DNA of 64,000 nt. Source: Bacillus sp. cl95. GTDB lineage: Bacteria; Bacillota; Bacilli; Bacillales; Cytobacillaceae. The stretch lies in assembly GCF_900115925.1 (NCBI RefSeq), contig NZ_FOYF01000005.1:62001-126000 (forward strand). Direction: 5' to 3'. The position numbers and the translations under genes are program-made. Positions 9,002 through 16,440 of this stretch are shown in pieces. How positions within the stretch are numbered: the first letter of the stretch is position 1; each line of letters opens with the position of its first letter. Below the pieces are notes generated by a model, which had not been told where the DNA came from, did not search any database, and saw only the letters and a program-made list of their open reading frames with translations.

Positions 9002-9421
9002 TTATTCGAGCCTCTTTTCTTGTCCATGATAGAGGACTTCTTGTTTGTTTCTTTTTCTAATTTTGCTTTCTTTTGTATCAAAGAGGATATGAAACTTATT
9101 TTCGTGTTTTATGATTAAGTTAGATAACATTTTTATGATGGCTTCCGGAGATATGGCTGGATCTGAGCCGCTAATATGTATTTGTTTTTGGTGAAAATCT
9201 AATTGAATATTATTTAGGAATGTTTTGTTGCAATAAATGAGTGACATTTTATCGTGTTTTGGCAGCGGAATGATTTGATATCGTGAAGATACTGAAACGG
9301 AACTGGATAAATGAAAAGCATCGTATATACTGACGGATTCCTTTACTTCAATTTCATTGTTATGTTTTTCGCCGATAAAAATTATCGCGTTTTTGCGATT
9401 GAGCACTTTTCTCTTCTTCAA
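9002..9421 (-). CDS. Hypothetical protein
   Basis: About 139 aa, rich in Lys, Ile, Ser and His, with no signal peptide or membrane segment. I do not recognise it. ComK was considered because of the short Lys-rich shape but its conserved motifs are absent. The frame is open from an ATG at 9448, but GGGGGAAAC stands 7-8 nt ahead of a TTG at 9421, which gives MKKRKVLNRKN and looks like the true start. It is the only gene between the acyltransferase and the ssbB cluster. Confidence 0.6.
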   Translation of the reverse strand: MKKRKVLNRKNAIIFIGEKHNNEIEVKESVSIYDAFHLSSSVSVSSRYQIIPLPKHDKMSLIYCNKTFLNNIQLDFHQKQIHISGSDPAISPEAIIKMLSNLIIKHENKFHILFDTKESKIRKRNKQEVLYHGQEKRLE

Positions 9422-9567
9422 ATTGTTTCCCCCAAAATATGATTTCACACAACATTATTCGACTATAACTTTATGTTTCCTTTTACCTAGAAAAAAAAAG
9501 TGAAGGCTGAAGCGAAATGTGTGACATTTTTGTCCACAATTTTCCCGTTATGTTTCCAAAACGCAAA

Positions 9568-9604
9568 GAAGACCGCTCGAATTCGAATTCGACGGTCTTC
9601 TTTT
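9568..9604. terminator. Strong hairpin, probable terminator
   Basis: GAAGACCG / CGGTCTTC enclose a fully palindromic loop (TCGAATTCGAATTCGA), followed by TTTTATC on plus or TTTGCGTTTTGG on minus. It is about 190 nt downstream of the ssbB cluster on minus and may be its second terminator. The stretch 9422-9789 has no convincing gene. Confidence 0.6.
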
Positions 9605-9662
9605 ATCATCAGGGGGGTTTTTATCATTTTGTCCTTCATTATCGCTTTTATACCCATCTGAC

Positions 9663-9691
9663 AAAAAAGATACCGGCAAAGAGGTACCGGT
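9663..9691 (-). terminator. Probable terminator of the ssbB cluster
   Basis: ACCGG / CCGGT stem with a 10-nt loop, followed on minus by ATCTTTTTTG. The stem is short, so confidence is moderate. Confidence 0.5.
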
Positions 9692-9789
9692 TAACGGGAG
9701 GGACTTGCGGGGAATTCTTTGAACGTCTCTCATTGAAGCTTTGCCATATGGGAGGACACTTCTCAAAAATTCTCGCTATCGCTGTGAAG

Positions 9790-10032
9790 TTAAATACTGA
9801 TATTGAAACGGTTTTGTTTTGAAGAGTTCTGGGAGCACTGGCTCGTGGTGAGGAAGAATGTTTTTGCGTTTTCAGGCGGTTTCGCAGGTAGTTCCATTTC
9901 GTGGAGGATCCATTCAAGCTGGTTGATGCGTTTGTGGAGGTTACTGACTTGTTCATTTGTCTTTCCGACCATTTTGATCAGACTTCCAAGCAGTTGTTCT
10001 AAGTTTTTGGCGGGGTCATTGTTACATTCCAA
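9790..10032 (-). CDS. Small coiled-coil protein coupled to ssbB
   Basis: 80 aa. Residues ~8-45 ([16 protein letters not shown], then [18 protein letters not shown]) have the heptad spacing of a short coiled coil; the tail is Ser/Asn-rich. The start is a TTG at 10032 with GGGAGG nine nt upstream, and it overlaps the last codons of ssbB by 11 nt, so it is translated by coupling. I do not recognise a family. Its position suggests a competence or DNA-uptake role by association only. Confidence 0.6.
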   Translation of the reverse strand: MECNNDPAKNLEQLLGSLIKMVGKTNEQVSNLHKRINQLEWILHEMELPAKPPENAKTFFLTTSQCSQNSSKQNRFNISI

Positions 10033-10411
10033 GCGGCATCGCCTCCCGTTGTAGAGGTGGAGGTGTCAGCACTTCTTCTTTTGGAGGGGCAGGTTTTTTA
10101 TCAAGGAAACGGACAGATTCTGCAACGACTTCCGTGACATACACTCTTTTCCCATCGTTATTTTCATAATTACGCGTTTGAATGCGGCCTGTAATGCCGA
10201 TGACTGCACCCTTGCGGCAATATTGAGCTGTATTTTCAGCCGCTTTTCGCCAAAGTGTACATTGAACGAAATCAGTTTCAATATCACCATTATGGTTCTT
10301 GTAATGGCGGTTCACAGCTAACGTAATGTTCGCAACCGGCGTCCCTTCTGTTGTCATCTTCAGTTCGGGATCACGCGTAATTCTTCCCACAATCGTAACT
10401 TGATTGATCAT
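10022..10411 (-). CDS. ssbB: Single-stranded DNA-binding protein SsbB
   Basis: 129-residue OB-fold [20 protein letters not shown] at the N-terminus, [29 protein letters not shown] and [19 protein letters not shown]. Like B. subtilis SsbB it lacks the acidic DDDLPF tail that recruits replication partners and ends in MPLGM. This is the competence paralogue, which protects incoming transforming DNA. The frame extends upstream, but AGGAGAG is placed for the ATG at 10411. A ComK-like box lies 95-130 bp upstream. Divergent to ywpF, the same order as in B. subtilis. Confidence 0.92.
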   Translation of the reverse strand: MINQVTIVGRITRDPELKMTTEGTPVANITLAVNRHYKNHNGDIETDFVQCTLWRKAAENTAQYCRKGAVIGITGRIQTRNYENNDGKRVYVTEVVAESVRFLDKKPAPPKEEVLTPPPLQREAMPLGM

Positions 10412-10505
10412 ATTTTCTCTCCTCTCATTTGATGCCTCCATCATAGCGCTGCGTGTTAGCCTTGTAAAATGCCGACTATGGTTTTTTTGAACTCACATTT
10501 TGTTG

Positions 10506-10541
10506 AAAATGGGTTTTTCTCTTGCTAGAAAATCACATTTT
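10506..10541 (-). promoter_or_regulatory. Candidate ComK box (K-box) of ssbB
   Basis: Two AT-boxes of the form AAAA-N5-TTTT, at 10506-10518 and 10529-10541, are separated by 10 bp. The known ComK site is two such boxes with about 8, 18 or 31 bp between them. Placement upstream of ssbB matches the known ComK regulon. The 10-bp gap is 2 bp longer than the closest class. Confidence 0.55.
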
Positions 10542-10610
10542 TAGTACCATTCCTGAATTGATTTTTCAAAAAGAGGACGGTTTTCATTTATTTTTCGACA
10601 TGTGAAAAGT

Positions 10611-10639
10611 TTCTGTCGCTTCCGCTTGTATGCTATAAT
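10611..10639 (+). promoter_or_regulatory. Probable sigma-A promoter of ywpF
   Basis: Extended -10 TGCTATAAT at 10631-10639, 30 bp before the start codon. The -35 region (TTCTGT at 10611) is weak, which an extended -10 would offset. Confidence 0.6.
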
Positions 10640-10669
10640 CTAGGAAAATTGCGTTTCGGGGAGGTCCAC

Positions 10670-11098
10670 ATGAAAACGTTCAAACTTGTATCGCTTCATG
10701 TAGAATCTGAAGAAGAAGTGCTAGAGGTTCCCATCGTTGATGGCTTGATCATTAACAAAGAAGATGAAAGAAGCTCGTGGCTTATTGAGGTTTACACTGA
10801 CCAGAGTTTCCACGATAAGTTTAAGAAGCTTCACGACGATCAGACTGAGGTAATTGTTCATGCGATTATTACGAAAAAAGAAAATAATCCTGCCTTTTTC
10901 AAGATGAAGGTTTGCTCGGTAAAATTACTGACCGGCCATGTGAGCGCCCTATTGGATGGGATGTTAAAACTGACGCGTAGCGACTATGCTGAATTGCTGC
11001 TCGAGCACTTGATGGCTAGTGGCTTAACCGGGGACAAGTTGAAGGAAGAGTTCAAGCTCAAAATGAAAACTAGACCACCTATTACATCGAAAAAATAA
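10670..11098 (+). CDS. ywpF: YwpF-like protein
   Basis: 142 aa, soluble, matching the YwpF-like family in sequence feel (MKTFKLVSLHVESEE at the N-terminus, LIEVYTDQSFHDKFKKLHD) and in its place beside ssbB. The function of the family is unknown. The ATG at 10670 has a perfect GGGGAGG site at 10658-10664; the frame also opens upstream but without such a site. Confidence 0.75.
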   Translation: MKTFKLVSLHVESEEEVLEVPIVDGLIINKEDERSSWLIEVYTDQSFHDKFKKLHDDQTEVIVHAIITKKENNPAFFKMKVCSVKLLTGHVSALLDGMLKLTRSDYAELLLEHLMASGLTGDKLKEEFKLKMKTRPPITSKK

Positions 11099-11133
11099 GG
11101 GACAGGCTCCGATTACCGGGCCTGTCCTTCTTT
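11099..11133. terminator. Bidirectional terminator
   Basis: GGGACAGGC / GCCTGTCC stem with TTCTTTTTG on plus and CTTATTTTTTC on minus. It serves ywpF and the convergent lipoprotein gene. Confidence 0.85.
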
Positions 11134-11146
11134 TTGTGGGAACTTT

Positions 11147-11491
11147 TTACTCGTCCTTAGTATCAGCATCGTTGATATCTGTCTTATCTTCGATGATGTC
11201 TTCTTTAGGAGTGTTGTTATCCTTCACTGCGTCGCCATCATTATCTGTGTTCTTATCGTTTCCACCGTTGTTTAGATCACCATTGTCGTTGACGCCGTTA
11301 TCGTTAACGCCATCGCCATTGTTGTCGTTCAGATTATCGTTCATGTCATTGTTTAGGTCATCGTTGACATCTGGATTTTCTACATCAACATCATCTTCCG
11401 GAGGCGGCTCCTGATCGTTGTTTGCGCAACCAGTTAGAAGCATTGCCGACAATAGTGTTCCACCAATTAACTTAAGTAGCTTTTTACTCAT
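11147..11491 (-). CDS. Asp/Asn-rich lipoprotein
   Basis: 114 aa. Residues 1-21 are a lipoprotein signal peptide with lipobox LLTGC (Cys22). The mature part is almost entirely Asp, Asn, Gly, Glu and Val with imperfect DLNND/GVNDNG repeats and no hydrophobic core, so it is likely disordered, highly acidic and tethered to the outer face of the membrane. The alternation of DxN resembles cation-binding low-complexity tracts, but binding is inference. The start is supported by AAAGGGGC. No homologous family recognised. Confidence 0.75.
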   Translation of the reverse strand: MSKKLLKLIGGTLLSAMLLTGCANNDQEPPPEDDVDVENPDVNDDLNNDMNDNLNDNNGDGVNDNGVNDNGDLNNGGNDKNTDNDGDAVKDNNTPKEDIIEDKTDINDADTKDE

Positions 11492-11723
11492 GAATAAAAG
11501 CCCCTTTCAATAAGAGTTTTTTTTGACCTTGTACATTGGTCTGCTGTTATGTTGCCCAATATTTGAAAAAACTCTCATTTTTACAGAAAAATTTTTGGGA
11601 TCTATTTTGCAGGTGGGGTTAGTTGTGGTGGAATATGCGCGGAGTTTGCGGGTTTGTGGGCATTTTTTATAATCGGTTTTCATGGTCTTCGGGGTTGTGA
11701 GGGAAAATCTTCTGTTCTGCAAA

Positions 11724-11830
11724 TAATTTCGTCTAACTGAGTGTTAATCTCTACTATCTGTTGAATAATCTCCCCCAATCTTGTATTAATTTCGTCCATT
11801 CTAAGGATAATACTTTTGATGATTCCGACG
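11724..11830. repeat. 21-bp phased array B1 (TAAT units)
   Basis: TAAT followed by TC- or TT-rich sequence (TAATTTCGTC, TAATCTC) recurs at 11724, 11745, 11766, 11787 and 11808, exactly 21 bp apart. This lies in the 553-bp gap between the lipoprotein gene and fabZ, just ahead of array B2. Confidence 0.75.
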
Positions 11831-11885
11831 ATTTTAAGTTTGGTAAGCACCGTTATCCACTATTTTTAAGCGACCTCTTTCCATT

Positions 11886-11992
11886 CCCGCCGAGTAGAGT
11901 GATAATCCCGCGGCTTTTCTTCAAAGTCCCGCGAACTCTGGCAATAATCCCGCGCGTTTTGCCGATTATTACGCGCGCCAGAATTTTCAGAA
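11886..11992. repeat. 21-bp phased array B2 (TCCCGCG units)
   Basis: CCCGC at 11886, 11907, 11928 and 11949, then ATTACGCG with its TACGC at 11970, all exactly 21 bp apart, then TTCAGAA at 11986. The last degenerate unit (TTACGC) and the terminal TTCAG at offset 16 are shared with arrays C and D. It stops next to the fabZ terminator. Confidence 0.85.
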
Positions 11993-11998
11993 CAAACA

Positions 11999-12033
11999 AT
12001 AAAGCCGGCTCCCTCTCAAAAGGGAAGCCAGCT
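11999..12033 (-). terminator. Terminator of fabZ
   Basis: GC-rich stem AGCTGGCTTCCCT / AGGGAGCCGGCT (minus strand, one bulge) followed by TTATTG. Confidence 0.7.
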
Positions 12034-12044
12034 CATTCAAAATC

Positions 12045-12482
12045 CTATTCTTCTTTCTTTTCTCCTAAAGCAAACATCATTTCCAGTTCAACAGCTACTT
12101 CGCCGTCAACGGTTGCAACGCCTCGGCCTTTACCGATCTTTCCGCGGACACGAGTCATTTCAACTTCAAGGCGCAGCTGATCGCCCGGAACAACCTGACG
12201 CTTGATGCGGCAGTTGTCGATGCCTGCAAAGAATGCCAGGCGGCCACGGTTTTCTTCTTTTTTCAACATAGCGACTGCACCAACTTGTGCTAGCGCCTCG
12301 ATGACAAGAACGCCAGGCATAACTGGATAGTCCGGGAAGTGTCCGTTGAAGAATTCTTCATTTGCCGTTACGTTCTTGATTCCAACCGCTCTTTGGCCTT
12401 CTTCGACCTCTAGGATTCTGTCCACCAACAAGAATGGATAGCGGTGTGGAATGATTTCTTTAATTTGATTGATATCTAACAA
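12045..12482 (-). CDS. fabZ: 3-hydroxyacyl-[acyl-carrier-protein] dehydratase FabZ
   Basis: 145-residue hotdog-fold enzyme that removes water from beta-hydroxyacyl-ACP in the fatty-acid elongation cycle. The signature [21 protein letters not shown]-type block carries catalytic His48 and Glu62. Full length for the family. The start codon is TTG (AGGAGG, 7-nt spacer). As in B. subtilis it lies beside flhP/flhO, but here a small membrane gene separates them. Confidence 0.95.
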   Translation of the reverse strand: MLDINQIKEIIPHRYPFLLVDRILEVEEGQRAVGIKNVTANEEFFNGHFPDYPVMPGVLVIEALAQVGAVAMLKKEENRGRLAFFAGIDNCRIKRQVVPGDQLRLEVEMTRVRGKIGKGRGVATVDGEVAVELEMMFALGEKKEE

Positions 12483-12542
12483 TTTGTGACCTCCTCATAA
12501 GATAAGGTTATACTTTATTGTTATTTTACTATTAATCGCATA

Positions 12543-12570
12543 CAAAAAGGAAGGGGTTTGTCCCCTTCCT
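12543..12570 (-). terminator. Terminator of the flhO-flhP-EpuA-like unit
   Basis: Perfect stem AGGAAGGGG / CCCCTTCCT with a 5-nt loop, followed on minus by TTTTGTATG. Confidence 0.85.
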
Positions 12571-12572
12571 GC

Positions 12573-12848
12573 TTATTTTTGTTTATTTACAAGGTCCACA
12601 ACGTGTGTCCAAGTTGATTTATTGAAGACGTCAGTCGGTTTGCCGTCACCAAGAACGCCGTAACCTACCATGGCTCCAGCCGAGGCGCTTACGAATAGAA
12701 GGGCAAGGATGATAATCAGCCTGAGCCATATTGGAATAAGACGGATACGAATGCGCTTCTGCTTTACCCGCACTTCTCCCTCTGTTTGCTCTTTCTTTGC
12801 TTTTTTCAATTCCTCACGCGTTTTTGCTTCTTGGTTATTTAGTGACAT
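12573..12848 (-). CDS. EpuA-like small membrane protein (annotated in relatives as RNA polymerase subunit beta)
   Basis: 91 aa. A charged Lys/Glu/Arg-rich cytoplasmic N-terminus (~1-38), one membrane helix (LIPIWLRLIIILALLFVSASAGAM region, ~38-62) and a short outside tail. This is the shape of the EpuA family that databases name DNA-directed RNA polymerase subunit beta, although nothing here suggests polymerase activity. AAAGGGGATT precedes the ATG, 14 nt after flhP ends. Confidence 0.7.
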   Translation of the reverse strand: MSLNNQEAKTREELKKAKKEQTEGEVRVKQKRIRIRLIPIWLRLIIILALLFVSASAGAMVGYGVLGDGKPTDVFNKSTWTHVVDLVNKQK

Positions 12849-12862
12849 TCCGATAATCCCCT

Positions 12863-13702
12863 TTAGCGAATCTGGTTAACAAGACCCATCATTTGATCTG
12901 ATAAAGTAATTGATCTAGCTTGGAATTGGTAGGAGCGCTGCACATTGATCAGTTCAGTCATTTCTCTGCCCATGTCAACGTTCGATTGCTCGAGTACGCC
13001 TTGGTTAACAGCAATGCCGTTTCTCAATGCGCCATTCAATGCTGTAAAAGCAACGCCTTCACCCTGCCCCGCAAAATTAGCTGCCAGTCCAAGTAGATTA
13101 TTTCCTTTTTGCTCAAAGAATTGCGGTTTATTAATCTGGATAACGCCTAGATTTGCAGTTTGCTGAGTACCATCAGCTTTCTCCGCAATGATTTGACCGT
13201 TTGCAGTGATTTTATAATTTTTTACGTCACCTGTAAACGTTATTGGATTATTATTTTCATCAAGAATCGGATTTCCCGTGCTATTCACGAGCATCGTTTC
13301 GTTTTCGGATACTGGTGAAAGTGAAAATGCCCCGTCTCTTGTGTACTGTACAGAGCTATTTGCACCATCCTGTACTAACACACTGAAATACTGATTTGGT
13401 GTTGTAAAAGCAACATCCAATGGTCTTTCAGTTGTTTTCAAGTTACCTTGGGTCATGTTGATTTGAACCTGGCCGAGTCTCGCACCAACACCTTGACGCA
13501 AGCCCATCGGCGTTAAGCGATTCGAATTCAACTCGTCCTGTTGAGGCTGAGTCTTGAACTCGCTGTATAGCAGGTCCGTGAATGTTGCGTCCCGCTTCTT
13601 ATAGCCGGTTGTATCTATGTTAGCCATATTGTTGCTGATAATATCCATCTGTTTTTGCAGCTGGGATAACGTATTTGTGGCTGTAATCATCATGCGATTC
13701 AT
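12863..13702 (-). CDS. flhP: Flagellar hook-basal body protein FlhP
   Basis: 279 aa of the FlgG/FlgF rod family: N-terminal MNRMMITATNTLSQLQKQMD with the SNNMANIDTTGYKK motif and C-terminal SNVDMGREMTELINVQRSYQFQAR amphipathic helix. FlhO and FlhP form the distal rod in Gram-positive flagella, linking MS ring to hook. Thirty-three nt downstream of flhO in one transcript. Confidence 0.93.
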   Translation of the reverse strand: MNRMMITATNTLSQLQKQMDIISNNMANIDTTGYKKRDATFTDLLYSEFKTQPQQDELNSNRLTPMGLRQGVGARLGQVQINMTQGNLKTTERPLDVAFTTPNQYFSVLVQDGANSSVQYTRDGAFSLSPVSENETMLVNSTGNPILDENNNPITFTGDVKNYKITANGQIIAEKADGTQQTANLGVIQINKPQFFEQKGNNLLGLAANFAGQGEGVAFTALNGALRNGIAVNQGVLEQSNVDMGREMTELINVQRSYQFQARSITLSDQMMGLVNQIR

Positions 13703-13735
13703 ATCTCATATCCCCCTCAATGGACGTTTTTATTT

Positions 13736-14572
13736 TTAACCAACTCGTCCTATTTCGTTTGCTGCTTTTTCCATGCTACGATCATAGGCTTGAAGTACCT
13801 TTTGGTTCGCTTCGAAAGCACGGTAAGCTGTCAGCATATCTGTCATCGTTCTGCTTGCATCTACGTTCGAACGTTCCAAGAAACCTTGTTGCAGTTTGAA
13901 TTGAGCACCTTGCTCGTTAAAAGCATTTGTAAGGGGCGTTCCGTCTTCCGTACGGAATAATCCGTCACCCTCTTTGATTAAGCGATTCGGATCTTGAGAG
14001 AATCCAATGCCTAGACGCGCTTGCTCACCATTTGCGCCTGTCAGCACACCTGCTTCATTGATTGAGAATTGATCACTAGAAAGCTGGATTTTTTGACCGC
14101 GGTCGTCTAGGACGAATAAGCCGCTGCCTGTTGTTAAAAATCCTGCATGATCAAGCGTGAAGTTTCCGTTTCTCGTGTAACGGGATGCGCCGCTTGGGTG
14201 CTGAACAGTAAAGAATACAGAACCTGTTGCACCGTCTTGGTTGGCAGGCATCACAACATCAAGTAATGATACATCTGTCTTTTTGTCTGTTTGCTGCAAG
14301 TCGCCCTGCAAGAAATTTGGCGCAATGTCTTGAACATATACACCAGAATTGATTGGGCCAATCGTTTTGTTATATGGAAGGTTTAAACCGTTTTCAGTTG
14401 GAATTGAATATTTGTCCATCTTTTGCAATAGCATCTCAGGAAAAGCACGAAGAGAGGCTTGGTCCGCTTTAAATCCTGGAGTATTCGCATTTGCCATATT
14501 GTTCGTAAGCATTTCCGTTCTGTGCTGCTGAGCAAACATTCCGGATGCAACCGTATAAAAGCCTTTGAACAT
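13736..14572 (-). CDS. flhO: Flagellar hook-basal body protein FlhO
   Basis: 278 aa, paralogue of FlhP: TNNMANANTPGFKADQ at the N-terminus and ERSNVDASRTMTDMLTAYRAFEANQKVLQAYD at the C-terminus. Exported through the flagellar secretion system and assembled in the rod. The reading frame extends upstream, but AGGAGGG seven nt before the ATG at 14572 and the family N-terminus MFKGFYTVASGM fix the start. Confidence 0.92.
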   Translation of the reverse strand: MFKGFYTVASGMFAQQHRTEMLTNNMANANTPGFKADQASLRAFPEMLLQKMDKYSIPTENGLNLPYNKTIGPINSGVYVQDIAPNFLQGDLQQTDKKTDVSLLDVVMPANQDGATGSVFFTVQHPSGASRYTRNGNFTLDHAGFLTTGSGLFVLDDRGQKIQLSSDQFSINEAGVLTGANGEQARLGIGFSQDPNRLIKEGDGLFRTEDGTPLTNAFNEQGAQFKLQQGFLERSNVDASRTMTDMLTAYRAFEANQKVLQAYDRSMEKAANEIGRVG

Positions 14573-14716
14573 GTTTTTCCCTCCTATGTGCATATCATTG
14601 AAGTAAATAAATCCGTGCAATTTAACAACTACTTATCTATTATAAAAAATTTTATTCAAATAAACATCAACTTTTTGCAGAAAAAGTCACTTTCAGTAAA
14701 AAAATGTATGTTCTTA

Positions 14717-14744
14717 GCGAAAAAATGGCGCAAATTCGCCATTT
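14717..14744 (-). terminator. Second terminator between mbl and flhO
   Basis: Perfect 8-bp stem AAATGGCG / CGCCATTT with a 6-nt loop, followed on minus by TTTCGC. With the stronger hairpin at 14858-14894 it isolates flhO from mbl transcription. Confidence 0.6.
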
Positions 14745-14788
14745 GATGAGGTTGTGTTAATTTATGTAAAACACTTTTTCATTTCACG

Positions 14789-14812
14789 TGTTGATTTCCG
14801 CTCCAATCAACA
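14789..14812. repeat. Minimal copy of the TGTTGATT/AATCAACA inverted-repeat element
   Basis: TGTTGATT-TCCGCTCC-AATCAACA, 24 bp, followed by ATGTGTCAAAA. Both ends match the termini of the longer copies at 35891, 41596, 42076 and 53619, including the sequence just outside the right end, but the whole interior is gone. Confidence 0.75.
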
Positions 14813-14850
14813 ATGTGTCAAAATCATCAATGAACATATTTAAGAATAAA

Positions 14851-14894
14851 ATAAAAATGCCAGGTACCATCCAAATCATGGACGGTGCCTGGCA
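14851..14894 (-). terminator. Terminator of mbl
   Basis: Fifteen-bp stem with TGCCAGGTACCATCC facing GGACGGTGCCTGGCA (wobble pairs) and a 7-nt loop, followed on minus by TTTTTATTTTATTC. Confidence 0.92.
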
Positions 14895-14903
14895 CTTTAT
14901 CAA

Positions 14904-15905
14904 TTATCCTAATCTGCGCTTTGGCAGTCTGTCGATGTTATCAAGCATGATGCCTGTTCCGATAGCTACGCAGTCCATTGGGTTTTCAGCGACTAGTACA
15001 GGAACTTTCAATTCTTCAGCAAGAAGCATATCAATTCCGTGCAACAGTGCGCCTCCTCCTGTCAGGATGACACCGCGATCGATGATGTCCGCAGATAGTT
15101 CAGGTGGTGTGCGCTCAAGAACGCTTTTCGCAGCCTGAACAATGACAGCTACCGATTCACGTAATGCTTGTTCGATTTCTTCGGAACGAACAGTAATCGT
15201 CCGCGGCAATCCGCTCACCATGTCACGACCGCGGATATCCAATTCCTCTGAACGAGAGCCAGGGAATACTGTCGCGATCTTGATCTTGATATCTTCTGCC
15301 GTACGCTCACCAATGAGGAGCTTGTACTCTCTCTTGATGTAGTTAAGGATTTCCATGTCGAACTTGTCACCGGCCATTTTTATAGAGGAAGAAGTCACGA
15401 TATCGCCCATAGATAGTACCGCGACATCCGTCGTTCCTCCTCCGATATCCACAACCATGTTACCGCTCGGTTGGAAAATATCCATACCAGCACCGATTGC
15501 AGCCACTTTCGGCTCTTCTTCAAGGTAAATCTTCTTGCCGCCGCTTTTTTCAGCAGCTTCCTTGATTGCCTTTTGCTCAACGCTAGTAATGTTCGTTGGG
15601 CAGCAAATCAAGATTCTTGGCTTAGATAAAAAGCCTTTTACGTTCAATTTATTAATAAAGTGTTTTAACATTGCTTCCGTCACATCAAAGTCAGCGATAA
15701 CGCCGTCTTTTAATGGGCGAATGGCAACAATGTTCCCTGGTGTACGTCCAACCATTTTACGAGCTTCTTCACCAACAGCCAAAACACGGTTCGTATTTTT
15801 ATCAATAGCCACAACTGATGGCTCATTTAAAACAATTCCTCGACCTTTTACGTGGATCAACACATTTGCCGTCCCTAAATCAATCCCAATATCCCTAGCA
15901 AACAT
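14904..15905 (-). CDS. mbl: MreB-like cell-shape actin Mbl
   Basis: 333-residue bacterial actin. IGIDLGTANVLIHV is phosphate-1, EEEPKVAAIGAG and VVDIGGGTTDVAVLS phosphate-2, and VILTGGGALLHGID the adenosine motif. Mbl filaments direct lateral-wall elongasomes. Position next to flhO and spoIIID matches B. subtilis mbl rather than mreB or mreBH. The ATG at 15905 has GGAAAGG seven nt upstream; a longer upstream reading has no site. Confidence 0.93.
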   Translation of the reverse strand: MFARDIGIDLGTANVLIHVKGRGIVLNEPSVVAIDKNTNRVLAVGEEARKMVGRTPGNIVAIRPLKDGVIADFDVTEAMLKHFINKLNVKGFLSKPRILICCPTNITSVEQKAIKEAAEKSGGKKIYLEEEPKVAAIGAGMDIFQPSGNMVVDIGGGTTDVAVLSMGDIVTSSSIKMAGDKFDMEILNYIKREYKLLIGERTAEDIKIKIATVFPGSRSEELDIRGRDMVSGLPRTITVRSEEIEQALRESVAVIVQAAKSVLERTPPELSADIIDRGVILTGGGALLHGIDMLLAEELKVPVLVAENPMDCVAIGTGIMLDNIDRLPKRRLG

Positions 15906-16055
15906 CGTAATTCCTTTCCTCCTCAACGAATCCATTTACTACTCTAATAGTTTATTTTAGCACAATCATTTCGAATTCCATACCTTTTGTCAAAAAATGT
16001 TGAAATTTTTACGGATTGTGTGTTAAGGAGGATGTAAACTTATAAAAAGACATTG

Positions 16056-16328
16056 TTACTTGACTGGTTCGCCTTCCCTTTCTTCCTTCTGGTACTTCAT
16101 CTTTGTGGCTTCACCACCGCGCAAATGGCGGATCGATTTATGGTAATCTAAAATTTCTTTCACTTCATTCGCAAGCTCAGGATTAATTTCAGGAAGTCTC
16201 TCAGTTAGATCTTTATGGACTGTACTTTTGGATACGCCAAACTCCTTCGCAATGACGCGAACCGTTTTTTTCGTCTCCACGATATACTTTCCAATCTTGA
16301 TAGTTCTCTCTTTGATGTAATCGTGCAC
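16056..16328 (-). CDS. spoIIID: Sporulation transcriptional regulator SpoIIID
   Basis: 90 aa. Small DNA-binding protein that tunes sigma-E transcription and helps the switch to sigma-K in the mother cell. Residues 22-45 (TVRVIAKEFGVSKSTVHKDL) are the helix-turn-helix; the basic tail RHLRGGEATKMKYQK adds DNA contacts. The start is GTG at 16328 with GGGGAGGG upstream. Both lie within a predicted hairpin (16326-16364), and an out-of-frame ORF with its own ribosome site runs through the start, as in the usd arrangement known upstream of B. subtilis spoIIID. Confidence 0.95.
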   Translation of the reverse strand: MHDYIKERTIKIGKYIVETKKTVRVIAKEFGVSKSTVHKDLTERLPEINPELANEVKEILDYHKSIRHLRGGEATKMKYQKEEREGEPVK

Positions 16329-16440
16329 ACTCTCGCCCTCCCCAAATTGGATGTGAGAAGTGTGAAATGAGACTCGCTTTTCTCCCCGACGAGTTACTGA
16401 ATCCGCAAGAAGGCTTCAGGCTTTTTTTCAGATACCACAT
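16213..16440 (-). CDS. usd-like overlapping upstream ORF of spoIIID
   Basis: An ATG at 16440 has AAAAAGGA eight nt upstream and opens a frame starting MWYLKKSLKPSCGFSNSS that passes through the spoIIID ribosome site (read as WGGRE) and continues out of frame into spoIIID, ending at 16213 (75 codons). In B. subtilis a 36-codon ORF called usd must be translated for spoIIID to be translated. Here the corresponding stop near the spoIIID start is absent. The product itself may be irrelevant. Confidence 0.45.
   Translation of the reverse strand: MWYLKKSLKPSCGFSNSSGRKASLISHFSHPIWGGRECARLHQRENYQDWKVYRGDEKNGSRHCEGVWRIQKYSP
16326..16364 (-). promoter_or_regulatory. Hairpin hiding the spoIIID translation start
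   Basis: On the minus strand CACACT-T-CTC pairs with GAG-AGTGTG (9 bp, one bulge). The GTG start codon is in the 3' arm and GGGGAGGG is in the loop. Ribosomes on the upstream ORF would open it. Confidence 0.5.

Noticed and set aside
9002-9421. ComK homologue
   Set aside because: Considered because of the nearby K-box and ssbB, but the conserved ComK sequence blocks are not present.
9648-9956. 102-codon minus ORF after ssbB
   Set aside because: Out of frame with the better supported coiled-coil gene at 9790-10032 and without a start signal.
11507-11722. 71-codon minus ORF upstream of the lipoprotein gene
   Set aside because: No ribosome site, atypical composition, and it overlaps the lipoprotein promoter area.
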